The notes beneath the pieces are model-generated. The model did not search any database. It worked only from the letters and a program-made list of their open reading frames with translations, and was not told the DNA's origin. Of a stretch of DNA of 64,000 nucleotides, positions 8,701 to 17,108 are shown piece after piece. Made by a program: the position numbers and the translations under genes. How positions within the stretch are numbered: position 1 is the first letter of the stretch; each line of letters starts with the position of its first letter. Source of the DNA: Syntrophaceae bacterium (GTDB lineage: Bacteria > Desulfobacterota > Syntrophia > Syntrophales > UBA2192); contig JABLXY010000001.1 in the NCBI GenBank assembly GCA_013177795.1, forward strand, positions 372,001 through 436,000, given 5' to 3'.

Positions 8701-8994
8701 ATGGGAAAGGGCGGGGACGTGCTGAAAAGGATGTTGAGACCGATGCTCGAGCGATACCGGGATCTCTTCTACGCGGAGGCCGGCGCCATGAGAGGCTTCA
8801 TGGCCCTGCTGATGAAACCGAGGAACACGGGCATCCCCTGGACGCAGGAGGAGCTCCGCAGGCTCAAGCAGTATATCCGCCATCTTGCCGGCTACGTGCC
8901 CTGCCTCGTGATCGTCCTGCTGCCCTTCGGCACGCTGCTGCTGCCCGCCATGGCCGAGGTCCTCGACCGTAGGCGCACCCGCCGCCCTCTTTGA
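8701..8994 (+). CDS. LETM1-like small membrane protein
   Basis: A 97-residue protein. The segment [18 protein letters not shown] followed by [23 protein letters not shown] resembles the membrane region of LETM1-type proteins, including the PFG...LLP motif. It would be an inner-membrane protein with one span. Function in bacteria is unknown. Confidence 0.6.
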   Translation: MGKGGDVLKRMLRPMLERYRDLFYAEAGAMRGFMALLMKPRNTGIPWTQEELRRLKQYIRHLAGYVPCLVIVLLPFGTLLLPAMAEVLDRRRTRRPL

Positions 8995-8998
8995 GGGC

Positions 8999-9098
8999 AG
9001 AAGCTGTGAAGTTCTGAAGATGGGAAGTTGAGAGAAAAACGGGGACTAGTTCGCCGCGCCAAGCTTCTTCAATTCACAACTTCCTGACTTCCTCATTT
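8999..9098. repeat. Dispersed GAAGTTGGGAAG inverted repeat, copy 3
   Basis: Left arm AGAAGCTGTGAAGTTCTGAAGATGGGAAGTTGAG is complemented on the right by CTTCTTCAATTCACAACTTCCTGACTTCC. It lies between convergent genes, as do copies at 1527 and 5230. Confidence 0.55.
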
Positions 9099-9812
9099 CG
9101 CAAGCACCCCTCCCATCTGCATCATCAGCCACACGTAGAAGTTCACCGGCGTGCCCTCGATCCTGGATTTTGCCCCCGTGCCCCAGTCGGACAGGACCAT
9201 GTCGACCTGCGGGCTCTCGGCCAGGACGATCCCGATGGGTGCCACCTCCTCGCTGACGAGGGCTATCATCGCTTCCCCCGCGGCATCGACGGCCTCCACG
9301 TCCCAGGCCCTGACGCTCCGGCCCGCCACGGGGATCACCCGCCGGTCGATCCGCTTTGCCACGGCCGTGCCCCTGAAGTTGCCCACGTCTTTCTCCTGGC
9401 CCTTGTAGAAGCCCTCGGGAACGGTGAAGGGGTCGTATCCCCGGACCTGGACGATGACCTCGTGGATCTCGCCGGGCCCGGTCTTCGTCTCCTCCACCAG
9501 AAGGCGGGTGACCACGGCGGGGTCTTTCCCGGGGGTGACCCCGATTTCCATCCAGGAACAGGGCTTGCCGTCCCGGCTGACCCTTTCCAGCGTGGCGATC
9601 GTCATCCTGTAGTATTCCTTCCTTGCGCGGTCGTGGATGAAGTAGTCGGCCCACGCACCGGGCGTGAACCGGAACGTGTCCCCCACGATCATCAGGGGCC
9701 GCTGACCCTCGATGTCGGCCCCGGATGCCGGAGCCGCCGCCATGAAGGCTGCCGACGCGGCTGCCAGGACGACGAGCGCCAGAATCCTGCTGTCCTTCCC
9801 CATGTTCCCCAT
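9093..9812 (-). CDS. Secreted protein of unknown function
   Basis: A 239-residue protein with a clear signal peptide (ILALVVLAAASAAFMAAAPASGA). The mature part is beta-rich with no motif I recognise (FRFTPGAWADYFIHD, VRGYDPFTVPEGFY). It is the second gene after the M48 peptidase gene, 11 bases from its stop, so the two are probably co-transcribed. The start at MGNMG is chosen because the signal peptide begins there; a frame open to 9977 only reads through the M48 gene. Confidence 0.65.
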   Translation of the reverse strand: MGNMGKDSRILALVVLAAASAAFMAAAPASGADIEGQRPLMIVGDTFRFTPGAWADYFIHDRARKEYYRMTIATLERVSRDGKPCSWMEIGVTPGKDPAVVTRLLVEETKTGPGEIHEVIVQVRGYDPFTVPEGFYKGQEKDVGNFRGTAVAKRIDRRVIPVAGRSVRAWDVEAVDAAGEAMIALVSEEVAPIGIVLAESPQVDMVLSDWGTGAKSRIEGTPVNFYVWLMMQMGGVLAK

Positions 9813-9823
9813 GATCGGGCCCC

Positions 9824-11326
9824 TCACTTCTTTTTCGGCGTCTCGGGCTCGAACTGCGGCTTCCACGCCTGGACGCGGGCTGCCGCCAGCCTGCCCGATT
9901 CGCTGTCCGGGGCCACCTGAAGCTGGCGCTTGTAGTGCTCGTAGGCCGCACGCCTGTCGTTGACGTTTTCGTAGCACTGACCCAGGATGCCGTGGATCGT
10001 CTTGTGCTTCGGGTTTGCCTCGGCGACGACGCGAAGCGGATCGATGGCCGCCCGCCAGTTCGAGGTCCGGTAATAGCTCATGCCCAGCAGGCGCTGGGCG
10101 GTCACATCGCCGGGGAAGATCTGCACGGCTTTCTTCGTGTGCTCGATGGCCGCAGCGTAGTCCTTCGCGCCGTAGCTCATCATGCCGAGCCCGCGCAGGG
10201 CGGGCTGATAGTTCGGCTGCAGCGACAGGGCGCCCCGGAAGTAGCGCTCGGCATCGGCGCCCCTGTTCTGCTTGAGGAAGATGAACCCCGCCAGGGCGTA
10301 GAAGGGGGCCTGGTAACGGTCCTCGGCGATCGCCCGGCTCACGAGGTTGTTCGCCTCGGCCAGGCGGTTCTTCTCGAAGGCCCGGACGGCCTTGTCGTAG
10401 TACTCCGTGTAGACCCGGTTCGTCTTCCGGAGGTTCGCCGTCATGGCCTGGTAGCCCGCCCGGTTCGACCCGTCGCCCGCGAGCGCCGCCCTCGGCGCCG
10501 ACTGGATCATCTGCTGGATCTCGTCGATCCGGACGGACGTCCGGGGGTGCGTGGAGAGCATTTCCTCGAAGAAGCTTCGCTCGGCCGGTTCCTGGCCCAA
10601 AGAGCGGGCATATTCCTTGTAGACCTTCTCGAGGTTCCGGTGGGCGCTCACGGCGTTGTTCGGGTTGTAGCCCGCCCGGCTCATGTACTCGACACCCAGG
10701 CGGTCCGCCTCGAGCTCGTCGTCGCGGCTGTACTTCAGGAGGAGCAATTGTCCCCCGACGGCGCCCAGGCCCAGCACCGCCTCTCCGTAGTCCTTGTCCC
10801 CGATGGAGAGGGCGGCGATCCCCAGGGCGATCCCCAGGAGCATGTTCTGCGTCATGTGGCGGGCAGAGTGCCGGGCGGAGATGTGCCCGATCTCGTGCCC
10901 CATCACGTAGGCAAACTCGCCCTCGTTCTCCAGCCCCGCAAGCAGGCCGCGGGTCATGACCACGTGGCCCGGGATGGCCCAGGCATTGGGCACCGAGCTG
11001 TTCTGCACCGTGAAGGACAGCGGCAGGTTCGGCCGGTGTGACACCTTGTGCAGACGCATGACGACACCCTCGAGGTAGCGCTTGAGCTGCGGGTCATGGT
11101 ATTCCCCCCCTCCCCCTTCGGCTCCCCAGAGCGCATCACGGTAGACGGACTTTCCGATCTTGATCTCCTCGTCCTCGGAGACGAGCATGATCTCGTCCTT
11201 CCCCGTCACGGGATTCGTCGCACAGGCGGCCACCATCCCGCACAGCACGACGATGAGCAAAACAGAGAGAAGACCTCGCAAACCGGCACCCGATCGGCGG
11301 CAGATACGCGTCATCCCGTCCGTCAT
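9824..11326 (-). CDS. M48 family metallopeptidase with TPR repeats (BepA-like)
   Basis: A 500-residue lipoprotein-like protease. The signal sequence ends at AAC in GMVAACATNP. The zinc motif is HEIGH within AYVMGHEIGHISARH, with a downstream glutamate in DDELEADRLGVEYM as the third ligand. The C-terminal half has several TPR-like helices (FYALAGFIFLKQNRGADAERYF, ALRGLGMMSYGAKDYAAAIE). The layout matches BepA/YfgC-type periplasmic proteases that handle misfolded outer-membrane proteins. The start MTDGM follows AGGAG. Confidence 0.85.
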   Translation of the reverse strand: MTDGMTRICRRSGAGLRGLLSVLLIVVLCGMVAACATNPVTGKDEIMLVSEDEEIKIGKSVYRDALWGAEGGGGEYHDPQLKRYLEGVVMRLHKVSHRPNLPLSFTVQNSSVPNAWAIPGHVVMTRGLLAGLENEGEFAYVMGHEIGHISARHSARHMTQNMLLGIALGIAALSIGDKDYGEAVLGLGAVGGQLLLLKYSRDDELEADRLGVEYMSRAGYNPNNAVSAHRNLEKVYKEYARSLGQEPAERSFFEEMLSTHPRTSVRIDEIQQMIQSAPRAALAGDGSNRAGYQAMTANLRKTNRVYTEYYDKAVRAFEKNRLAEANNLVSRAIAEDRYQAPFYALAGFIFLKQNRGADAERYFRGALSLQPNYQPALRGLGMMSYGAKDYAAAIEHTKKAVQIFPGDVTAQRLLGMSYYRTSNWRAAIDPLRVVAEANPKHKTIHGILGQCYENVNDRRAAYEHYKRQLQVAPDSESGRLAAARVQAWKPQFEPETPKKK

Positions 11327-11450
11327 TCCATACTCCTCATTTCTTTGTCCGATCTTCACAACTTCCGCTCCTCTTCACTTCCTGAACATGTCGAGGAATG
11401 CTTTCAGGACGCCCGGACCGCCCCTCGCCTCACGAACCTCCCGCTCGGCA

Positions 11451-12128
11451 CTATCGAAGTCCCGTCATCACGAACAGCCTGCCCTGCAGCGCGTCGTCGA
11501 AGAGCAGGACCGGCACGACGGCTGATGTGTTCGGGTCGCCCTTCCAGGTTCTCGTCTCCAGGACCTTCCCGTCGCGTTCAATCTCAAAGGTCACCACCCC
11601 GCCCGGACCGAGACTCACGGGCAGTATCCGGATCTCGCCCGCCCGCACCGTCGTTGCCGCCCCAGGCTCCTCCCCGCGGACAGCGACGGAGATGTCCCGC
11701 GCCGAGCGGTTCCGCACCGTGGCGTAGACGCGGCCTGTCCCGGCTGCCGCCGAGGTCTTCGCCGCTTCCGGCTTGTACTGCAGGGCCTGGAAGCCTGCCC
11801 GCTGCTCCAGCGGGGCGATGTAGGCCTCGAGGCCCGTGTCGGGCCAGTACACGAGACTCTGCCGATAGCGGATGACGGCATCCCGGATCCGCCCCTTCTG
11901 CTGAAGGGCGTGGGCCTCGTCACGCATGGCGGCTGCGACGGCGCGCCGCAGGGCGAGCTTCTGCTTTTCCGTCTCGGCCCCGATGGAGGAGTGCGTTGCC
12001 GCCGGCTTCGCAGCCTCTGAAGATTCGTGCCGGGCGAAGCCGGGACCCGTTGACCCTGCGCCGGCCGCACAGGAGCACAGAAAAAGCGCAATCAGCGCGA
12101 TCCCAAGGCAAACGGTCCGTCTCGGCAT
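11451..12128 (-). CDS. Lipoprotein, YcfL/DUF1425-like
   Basis: A 225-residue protein with a lipoprotein signal (LIALFLCSCAAG). The middle has a helical hairpin resembling TPR (EAHALQQKGRIRDAVIRYRQSL), and the C-terminal half is beta-rich (VYATVRNRSARDISVAV ... WKGDPNTSAVVPVLLFDD), somewhat like DUF1425 proteins. It probably sits in the outer or inner membrane facing the periplasm. Function unknown. Confidence 0.55.
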   Translation of the reverse strand: MPRRTVCLGIALIALFLCSCAAGAGSTGPGFARHESSEAAKPAATHSSIGAETEKQKLALRRAVAAAMRDEAHALQQKGRIRDAVIRYRQSLVYWPDTGLEAYIAPLEQRAGFQALQYKPEAAKTSAAAGTGRVYATVRNRSARDISVAVRGEEPGAATTVRAGEIRILPVSLGPGGVVTFEIERDGKVLETRTWKGDPNTSAVVPVLLFDDALQGRLFVMTGLR

Positions 12129-12277
12129 GGCATCCGCTCCTGTACGAAACGTGAAAAAATGCCCCGCCCGGCCCGAGGCCGGACAGGGCACTGGATGTCA
12201 GGTCGGCTGAACAGACAATCTCAAGAAGACCCGGTTTCCCGATCATGCCGGCCCGCAGTCGGGACCAGCCCCGCGTT

Positions 12278-12883
12278 CTAGTTGATGAACACCTTGTACT
12301 TCTCCAGTGTCTTCCTCCAGTCCGGGTGCTTCCGCATGTTGGCGAGGTCCGGGTCCTTCCGGAGGGAGTCGTAGTCGTTGAACCCGTTGGCCAGGGCGGC
12401 GTCGAGCTCGACGAAGGCCAAATCGACATTGCCCATCAGGGAATGGCACGAGGCCAGGTTGTACCGGACGGCCGGGTCGTTCGGCTTGAGCTCCTTCGCC
12501 TTCTTCAGGTCGTCGAGGGCGAGGTTGTACTTCTTCTGCATCATGTAGGCGACGGCCCGGTTGGAATAGGCCGTGGCGTAGCCGGGGTCCTTCTTGATGG
12601 CGTTGGAGAACTCGTTGATCGCGTTGTTGATGTTCTCGTTGAAGATGGCCGGCGAGTTCGCGTTCTTGGCCGTGCTCACGTAGGCCATGCCCTGCTTGAG
12701 GTGCTGCGTCACCTCCAGGGACGGCTGTGCGGGTGCCGCCGCGGGAGCCGGAGCTGCCGGGGCGGGGGCCTGCGCCTGGGGGGGCGGAGGCGGGGGCGGC
12801 GGTGAGGACTGCTGCCCGCACCCGACGAGGGCAACGGCGATGAGGCCTGCAAGGGCCAGGGACGCGATGATCGTTCTCTTCAT
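12278..12883 (-). CDS. TPR lipoprotein
   Basis: A 201-residue protein with a lipobox (VALVGCGQQ), a long Pro/Ala linker and TPR units (INEFSNAIKKDPGYATAYSN; ALDDLKKAKELKPNDPAVRY). A strong AAGGAGGAGC ribosome-binding site precedes the ATG. It is the last gene of a putative four-gene operon with the caspase-like gene, 29 bases from that gene's stop. It may be an adaptor for the secreted peptidase, which is inference. Confidence 0.75.
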   Translation of the reverse strand: MKRTIIASLALAGLIAVALVGCGQQSSPPPPPPPPQAQAPAPAAPAPAAAPAQPSLEVTQHLKQGMAYVSTAKNANSPAIFNENINNAINEFSNAIKKDPGYATAYSNRAVAYMMQKKYNLALDDLKKAKELKPNDPAVRYNLASCHSLMGNVDLAFVELDAALANGFNDYDSLRKDPDLANMRKHPDWRKTLEKYKVFIN

Positions 12884-12912
12884 GAATGCTCCTCCTTTCG
12901 GATCCGTTTCGT

Positions 12913-14154
12913 CTATCGCTTCACTCGCATGTTCCAGTTCTCGTTGGTGGCCATGGCCTGGGGGGTCTGGGTGATGTCGGCCCCCTTCTCCTGCCTGACC
13001 CTCTGCAGGGTCCGGGGCTTGGAGTAGTCGAAGGCGTCCTTCACGGAGCCGTCGTATCGCCGCATCCCGTCGACGAAGTAGTACGTGAAGACGCTGTTGC
13101 GCAGCTGGTCCGACTCCCAGGACTTCTCGCCCGCGCTGCTTGCGCTGATGAGAACCTTGCCGTAAGACTCCTGGCTTCCGATGCTCTTCTCGGCGGAGCC
13201 CGCCCTCTTCGGCTGCTCGTCGAGCACGATGTCCTTGGCCCCGAAGAGCCTCTTCCCCTGGGCCGTCGAGACGCCGTAGCCCTCGTTCTCGTCGCCCACG
13301 CCGAGAGATTTTCCGCCCGGCGGCAGGAAGCCGGGGATCGCCCGGTAGGCCCCGTTGGAGTAGCACGTGTCGAGGATCATCACGAGGCGCCGGGCCTTCA
13401 GATTCTCCACGAAGTCCTTCAGCGCGCTCTCGGCCACCGACGTGTGCCAGACACGCTCGCGCGGGCTGACCTCCGTGTCGTAGGTCACGATGTAGACGCC
13501 CCCGAACTTGTCCGGGGGGGTGCCGTGGCTGCTCATGTAGATGACGACCAGGTCGTCCTCCTGCGCGGCGTTCCGGATGCCGTTGAGGTAGCGGACGACG
13601 TTTGCCGATGTGGCATTCTGGTCCGCCAGGAAATAGGTGTTGTTCTTCGTGAACCCCGCCTGCTCGATGAGGAACCGGTAGAACAGCGTTGCATCCTTCA
13701 CCGCGTACTGCAGGGGGGTGATGCCGCTCTTGAACTTCCCGACGCCGACGACCAGCGCGTAGCGGTTGCGGATCGGCCCCACGGGGCCCTCTCCCCGCAC
13801 GCCGGGCTGCAGGACAGCGGCACGGCTGAACAGCGAGCCGAGCTTCTTTTCCCACTCCTTGACTTTGATGTTCTCCGGCGTGACGGGCGATACCCACTTC
13901 ACGCCGACCACGGTCTGGGCCAGGGAGAAGGCCCGGTCCACCTGCATTTCATCGTCGTACTCTCCCTTGAGCTCCAGCCGGCCGTAGGCATCGAGAACGA
14001 CGTGCCCGTTGGGCACGCCGTTCTTCGCAAAGAGCTGGTTGACCTGCTGGATGTGGGCGTCCGTCACGGCGGACTGTGCCGTGGCGGCGCCCGGTGCGAG
14101 CAACGCCACGGCGACGGCCAGAGCGATCAGGGAAATGGCTGCCCGTGTTGTCAT
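12913..14154 (-). CDS. Secreted BON-like/caspase-family (C14) peptidase
   Basis: A 413-residue protein with a signal peptide ending near ATAQS. A BON-like domain follows (LFAKNGVPNGHVVLDAYGRLELKGEY, VVGVKWVSPVTP). The caspase fold begins at NRYALVVGVGKFKSG, with the catalytic His in VVIYMSSHGTPP (H210) and catalytic Cys in MILDTCYSNGAY (C264). The C-terminal part carries VLISASSAGEKSWES and FTYYFVDGMR, as in bacterial metacaspase-like proteins. It should act in the periplasm or outside the cell. Neighbours are a DUF4384 protein and two lipoproteins, a context also seen for other bacterial caspase-like genes. Confidence 0.85.
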   Translation of the reverse strand: MTTRAAISLIALAVAVALLAPGAATAQSAVTDAHIQQVNQLFAKNGVPNGHVVLDAYGRLELKGEYDDEMQVDRAFSLAQTVVGVKWVSPVTPENIKVKEWEKKLGSLFSRAAVLQPGVRGEGPVGPIRNRYALVVGVGKFKSGITPLQYAVKDATLFYRFLIEQAGFTKNNTYFLADQNATSANVVRYLNGIRNAAQEDDLVVIYMSSHGTPPDKFGGVYIVTYDTEVSPRERVWHTSVAESALKDFVENLKARRLVMILDTCYSNGAYRAIPGFLPPGGKSLGVGDENEGYGVSTAQGKRLFGAKDIVLDEQPKRAGSAEKSIGSQESYGKVLISASSAGEKSWESDQLRNSVFTYYFVDGMRRYDGSVKDAFDYSKPRTLQRVRQEKGADITQTPQAMATNENWNMRVKR

Positions 14155-14179
14155 GATGCACTCCGTGATGGATGTCGCG

Positions 14180-14923
14180 TCAGCGGCTCTCGGTCCAGGC
14201 GATGTGGAGCGGCAGGGACGCCGTCCCCTTCTTGACGGTCAGGTCGCGCTCGATGACGTCTTCCTTGCCGCCCGATGCCACCTTGAAGCCGATGCGGTAC
14301 TTGCCCTCGGGCACATCCTTGGGGATGTCGAACTTGCCGTCGGCTTTCCGGAGGCCGGGCGCCGCCGTGATCTGCTGGTCCACGCCGCCGAGGTTCGTCC
14401 ACTCGTTTTTCGACGGGTCGAAGAACTTGACGTAACGGGTCTCGGTCACCTTCATCTCCTTGGAGCCCTGGGGGGCCATGACGTAGTAGGAGCCGCCCAG
14501 GTTGACCGTGTTGCCGGGCGAGACCGTCCCCGGGGTGACGTCGAAGCCCTGGATCCGGGTCACGTTGCCCTGGGAGGGATTGTAACCCACCTGCTGGGCC
14601 GTCTGCTGATAGCCCGCCACGGGCGTGCTCTGCAGGGTCGAGTAGAGATGCAGGCAGTGCCCCCAAGCCACGAGGAAGCCGAAGCCGCCGCCCACGAGGG
14701 CGCCGACACCGGCGGACTTCCAGCTGCCCCCGATGAGCGCACCGGCTAGGGCACCAGCCGCGGCGCCGCCGGCCGTGTACATGGCGATGCACTTGTTCCG
14801 GGCGTCGATCCGCTCCTCCTCCGTCCGGATCTGCGACGGGTCCGGGAGGACCGACGCGCAGGAGGAAAGCAGGAAAACGCAGACCATCAGCACGCTGAGC
14901 GTTTTGATGCGAAAGACGTTCAT
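14180..14923 (-). CDS. Glycine-zipper lipoprotein
   Basis: A 247-residue lipoprotein (lipobox LLSSCAS). Residues about 45-90 form a glycine-zipper membrane segment (GGAAAGALAGALIGGSWKSAGVG). The C-terminal half is beta-rich with a repeated YRIGFKVASGGKEDVIERDL type strand. It lies between the DUF4384 gene and the caspase gene with short gaps, so it is probably in the same operon. The function is not recognised. Confidence 0.65.
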   Translation of the reverse strand: MNVFRIKTLSVLMVCVFLLSSCASVLPDPSQIRTEEERIDARNKCIAMYTAGGAAAGALAGALIGGSWKSAGVGALVGGGFGFLVAWGHCLHLYSTLQSTPVAGYQQTAQQVGYNPSQGNVTRIQGFDVTPGTVSPGNTVNLGGSYYVMAPQGSKEMKVTETRYVKFFDPSKNEWTNLGGVDQQITAAPGLRKADGKFDIPKDVPEGKYRIGFKVASGGKEDVIERDLTVKKGTASLPLHIAWTESR

Positions 14924-14936
14924 GCCGGGCCCTCCC

Positions 14937-15839
14937 CTACTTGTGCGTCAGCTTGAGGTCCAGGGTGAGGATGCCCCCCTCCTCGATCGCCGAGGCCGGC
15001 ACGACACCGTAGTTGCTGCCGTCGCGCGCATCGGACTCGAGGATGATGTCCTTCGTCCCCTTGGCCGAGGGCTTCCAGCCTGTCTTGGGGGAGATCACGG
15101 CGTAGCCCGTCTTGTTCTGGTCCTCGAGGACGATGTCCTTGGCGCCCTGCATGCTGCTGGCGATCGCCATCGGCGGGGGCGGGGGCAGGCTGCTGCCGGC
15201 ATCCGCGACCGGGCCGGGAGGCGGAGGGGGCATGCTCGGGGGAGCCGAGCCGGCCGGGTCACCCGCGGGAGGCGGAGGAGGCATGACCGGGGGGGCTGCC
15301 GGGGGAGCCGCGGGAGGGGCGCTGGCCACGGTGGTCGTCTGCCCGCCCACGATCGGGTTCGGGTTCGCGGACAGCATGATCATGACCTTCTCGGTGCCCG
15401 GCGCGCCAGCAAACCGCAGGGAGGTGGCCTTGGGGATCTCGTAGAGCTGCTTGGCCTCCACGTACTCGTTGAAGAGAACGTGCGTGTTGCCCGTGGGGCC
15501 GATGTTCATGATGGTGAGGTAGCCCGGCCGGTTCGTGCGGACGAGCAGCTTGATCCGCTCGCCCGACTTGAACGTCCGCGTCCTCGGGACGATCGAGAAG
15601 TCGCCGTTGGGCTTCATGAGGGCGATCTTGTAGGAGATGCCTACGTACTTCTCGGGCTTCGGCTCCGTTGCGGCCGGTGCCGGCCCGCCGGACGACATCC
15701 GGACGGCTGCGCCGTCGCCGCTGTCAAAGATCGCCTTGGCCCCCTTGGGGGATTTCTGGGCATCCGCCGCCATGGGGACGAGGACCATGGCGCAGACAAA
15801 CGTCAGGACCGCGAGAAACGCCAGATGCTTTCTCATCAT
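14937..15839 (-). CDS. DUF4384-domain secreted protein
   Basis: A 300-residue secreted protein (signal peptide ends at AADAQ). The core SGERIKLLVRTNRPGYLTI ... LFNEYVEAKQLYEIPK matches DUF4384, a domain often coupled to caspase-like or kinase proteins. A proline/glycine-rich linker (PPAAPPAAPPVMPPPPPAG) follows. Two similar segments, KAIFDSGDGAAVR near the start and KDIILESDARDGSNYGVV near the end, look like short repeats. AGGGAGGT precedes the ATG. It is first in the operon. Confidence 0.78.
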   Translation of the reverse strand: MMRKHLAFLAVLTFVCAMVLVPMAADAQKSPKGAKAIFDSGDGAAVRMSSGGPAPAATEPKPEKYVGISYKIALMKPNGDFSIVPRTRTFKSGERIKLLVRTNRPGYLTIMNIGPTGNTHVLFNEYVEAKQLYEIPKATSLRFAGAPGTEKVMIMLSANPNPIVGGQTTTVASAPPAAPPAAPPVMPPPPPAGDPAGSAPPSMPPPPPGPVADAGSSLPPPPPMAIASSMQGAKDIVLEDQNKTGYAVISPKTGWKPSAKGTKDIILESDARDGSNYGVVPASAIEEGGILTLDLKLTHK

Positions 15840-15965
15840 GCTGCAACCTCCCTGTGACGCTGTGTTATCCTCTTTATTCTGCTGAACCGCAGATCCGGCA
15901 CCCGCCGGACCGCGGCGTCTCAACCCTTCTCCATCGCAGCCGGCGACTCTCGAAAAGCTGCGGGG

Positions 15966-15994
15966 AGTATAAAAAAACGTCCTGACCCTGTCAA
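15966..15994 (-). promoter_or_regulatory. Sigma70-type promoter for the caspase/DUF4384 operon
   Basis: On the minus strand TTGACA (15989-15994) is followed by a 17-base spacer and TATACT (15966-15971). This near-consensus promoter gives a leader of roughly 120 bases before the DUF4384 gene. Confidence 0.75.
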
Positions 15995-16146
15995 CGTGAA
16001 TCCCGCCTGCGAAACGCGTGGACTCGCGTCCCGAATCGCCGGATCACCCTCCTCGCCGGCGGTTGCTTGACGCTGCCGGACGCCTTCTTGACGTAAGCCG
16101 GCACATGGGACCTGTCCGCTTCCCACTCCTGATGAACAGCCCTCTC

Positions 16147-16275
16147 GGTTCCCCTCCCTTGACGGGAGGGGATCATGGGGAGGGTGCGTTTTTTCAGGCC
16201 CCCTCACCCTCACCCTCTCCCGCGCGGGGAGAGGGAAACTTGTGATTGCCTCTCCCGCGAGGGGAGAGGGTGCTT
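16147..16275. repeat. CCCTCCC...GGGAGGG intergenic palindromes
   Basis: CCCCTCCC-TTGAC-GGGAGGGG at 16151-16171 is followed by GGGGAGGGTG. A second set of CCCTCTCCC...GGGAGAGGG palindromes follows to 16272. A nearly identical first unit recurs at 26749-26782. They look like REP-type dispersed repeats. The region 15840-16314 otherwise holds only the promoter at 15966. Confidence 0.7.
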
Positions 16276-16314
16276 ATGCCATTTTGCAGGGACGGTGCTC
16301 AACTTCTCTCTTGT

Positions 16315-16803
16315 TCAGCGGTTACACTGGTCCTGGCATCGCAGGTAGGCGTCGTTGCACCGGTTGACGCAGCGGTTCTGCTCGATCAGGTCGCGCAGCT
16401 GGGTGCAGCGGTTTCCGCATGACTGCTGGGTCTGCAGGCACGCGTTGTAGCAGGCCTGGGGGTTGCTGTACTTGACGCAGACGTCCTTCCATTGCGTGCA
16501 GACGTCCTCGTACTGCTCGCAGGTCTCCTGCCAGCGGACGCAGTTATCCTCCCACCGTGCGCATACCGTCTGCGTCGAGACGCACTGCCCCGTCTTGGTA
16601 TTGCGGGCCAGGCACTGCTGCTTCTGCTCGGCGCACCGGCGTTGCGTCTGGGCGCACACCTTCTTTGTCTTGACGCATTTCTTCTGCTTCTGGACGCACT
16701 GCTTCTGGGTCTGCAGGCATGTGGCGGCGCCTGCCGGGCCTGACAAAACGATGAAAAGGGCACAAAAAAGGACGGCAAACCCCGCTGTCAGCAACCGACG
16801 CAT
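16315..16803 (-). CDS. Secreted cysteine-heptad protein
   Basis: A 162-residue protein with a signal peptide (LFIVLSGPAGA) and 20 cysteines in the mature part. Between residues 29 and 109 they recur with exact seven-residue spacing (29, 36, 43, 50, 57, 64, then 74, 81, 88, 95, 102, 109), each followed by polar, Gln/Lys-rich residues. The result is a helix with a ladder of cysteines on one face. The last 50 residues have paired CxxxC motifs (CYNAC, CGNRC, CVNRC, CQDQC). I recognise no family. The start MRRLL follows GGAGG. Confidence 0.75.
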   Translation of the reverse strand: MRRLLTAGFAVLFCALFIVLSGPAGAATCLQTQKQCVQKQKKCVKTKKVCAQTQRRCAEQKQQCLARNTKTGQCVSTQTVCARWEDNCVRWQETCEQYEDVCTQWKDVCVKYSNPQACYNACLQTQQSCGNRCTQLRDLIEQNRCVNRCNDAYLRCQDQCNR

Positions 16804-17037
16804 TCGAAAACCTCCACTTGGTGTTTTGTCCTTCATCGGACGGGACGGCGCTCAACTTGACCCTTTTCCCACCCGAGAAATCCGCCGTCGTCACATGCAA
16901 ATTTCGCGCTATAGTCCCCCTTTTCTCACTTTATTTTTTGACTGGCAGGGCTCTTGCTTCCGTCTCCGGTGTTGCCGGCACACGCCGTTGGTGCGAAGGT
17001 CCGATGCGGTCCGGGGCTTCGCGCACAAGGACCGGTA
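16804..17037. other. Intergenic region between divergent genes
   Basis: It lies between the minus-strand cysteine-heptad gene and the plus-strand gene at 17109. Apart from the promoter at 17038, I see no gene, hairpin or repeat in it. Confidence 0.5.
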
Positions 17038-17066
17038 TTGACGAAGCAAATGCCTTTGACGATAAT
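17038..17066 (+). promoter_or_regulatory. Sigma70-type promoter
   Basis: TTGACG (17038-17043), 17-base spacer ending in TTTGAC, GATAAT (17061-17066). The same TTGACR-N17-GATAAT form recurs at 22182 and 23607 ahead of other secreted-protein genes. Confidence 0.7.
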
Positions 17067-17108
17067 CGTGCGGCCCCCGGGGCCGAATCAATGTTTTGGA
17101 GGTAGTCC

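Noticed and set aside
9935-11041. Long plus-strand frame of 368 residues
   Set aside because: It is exactly antisense to the M48 peptidase, whose HEIGH motif and TPRs are clear.
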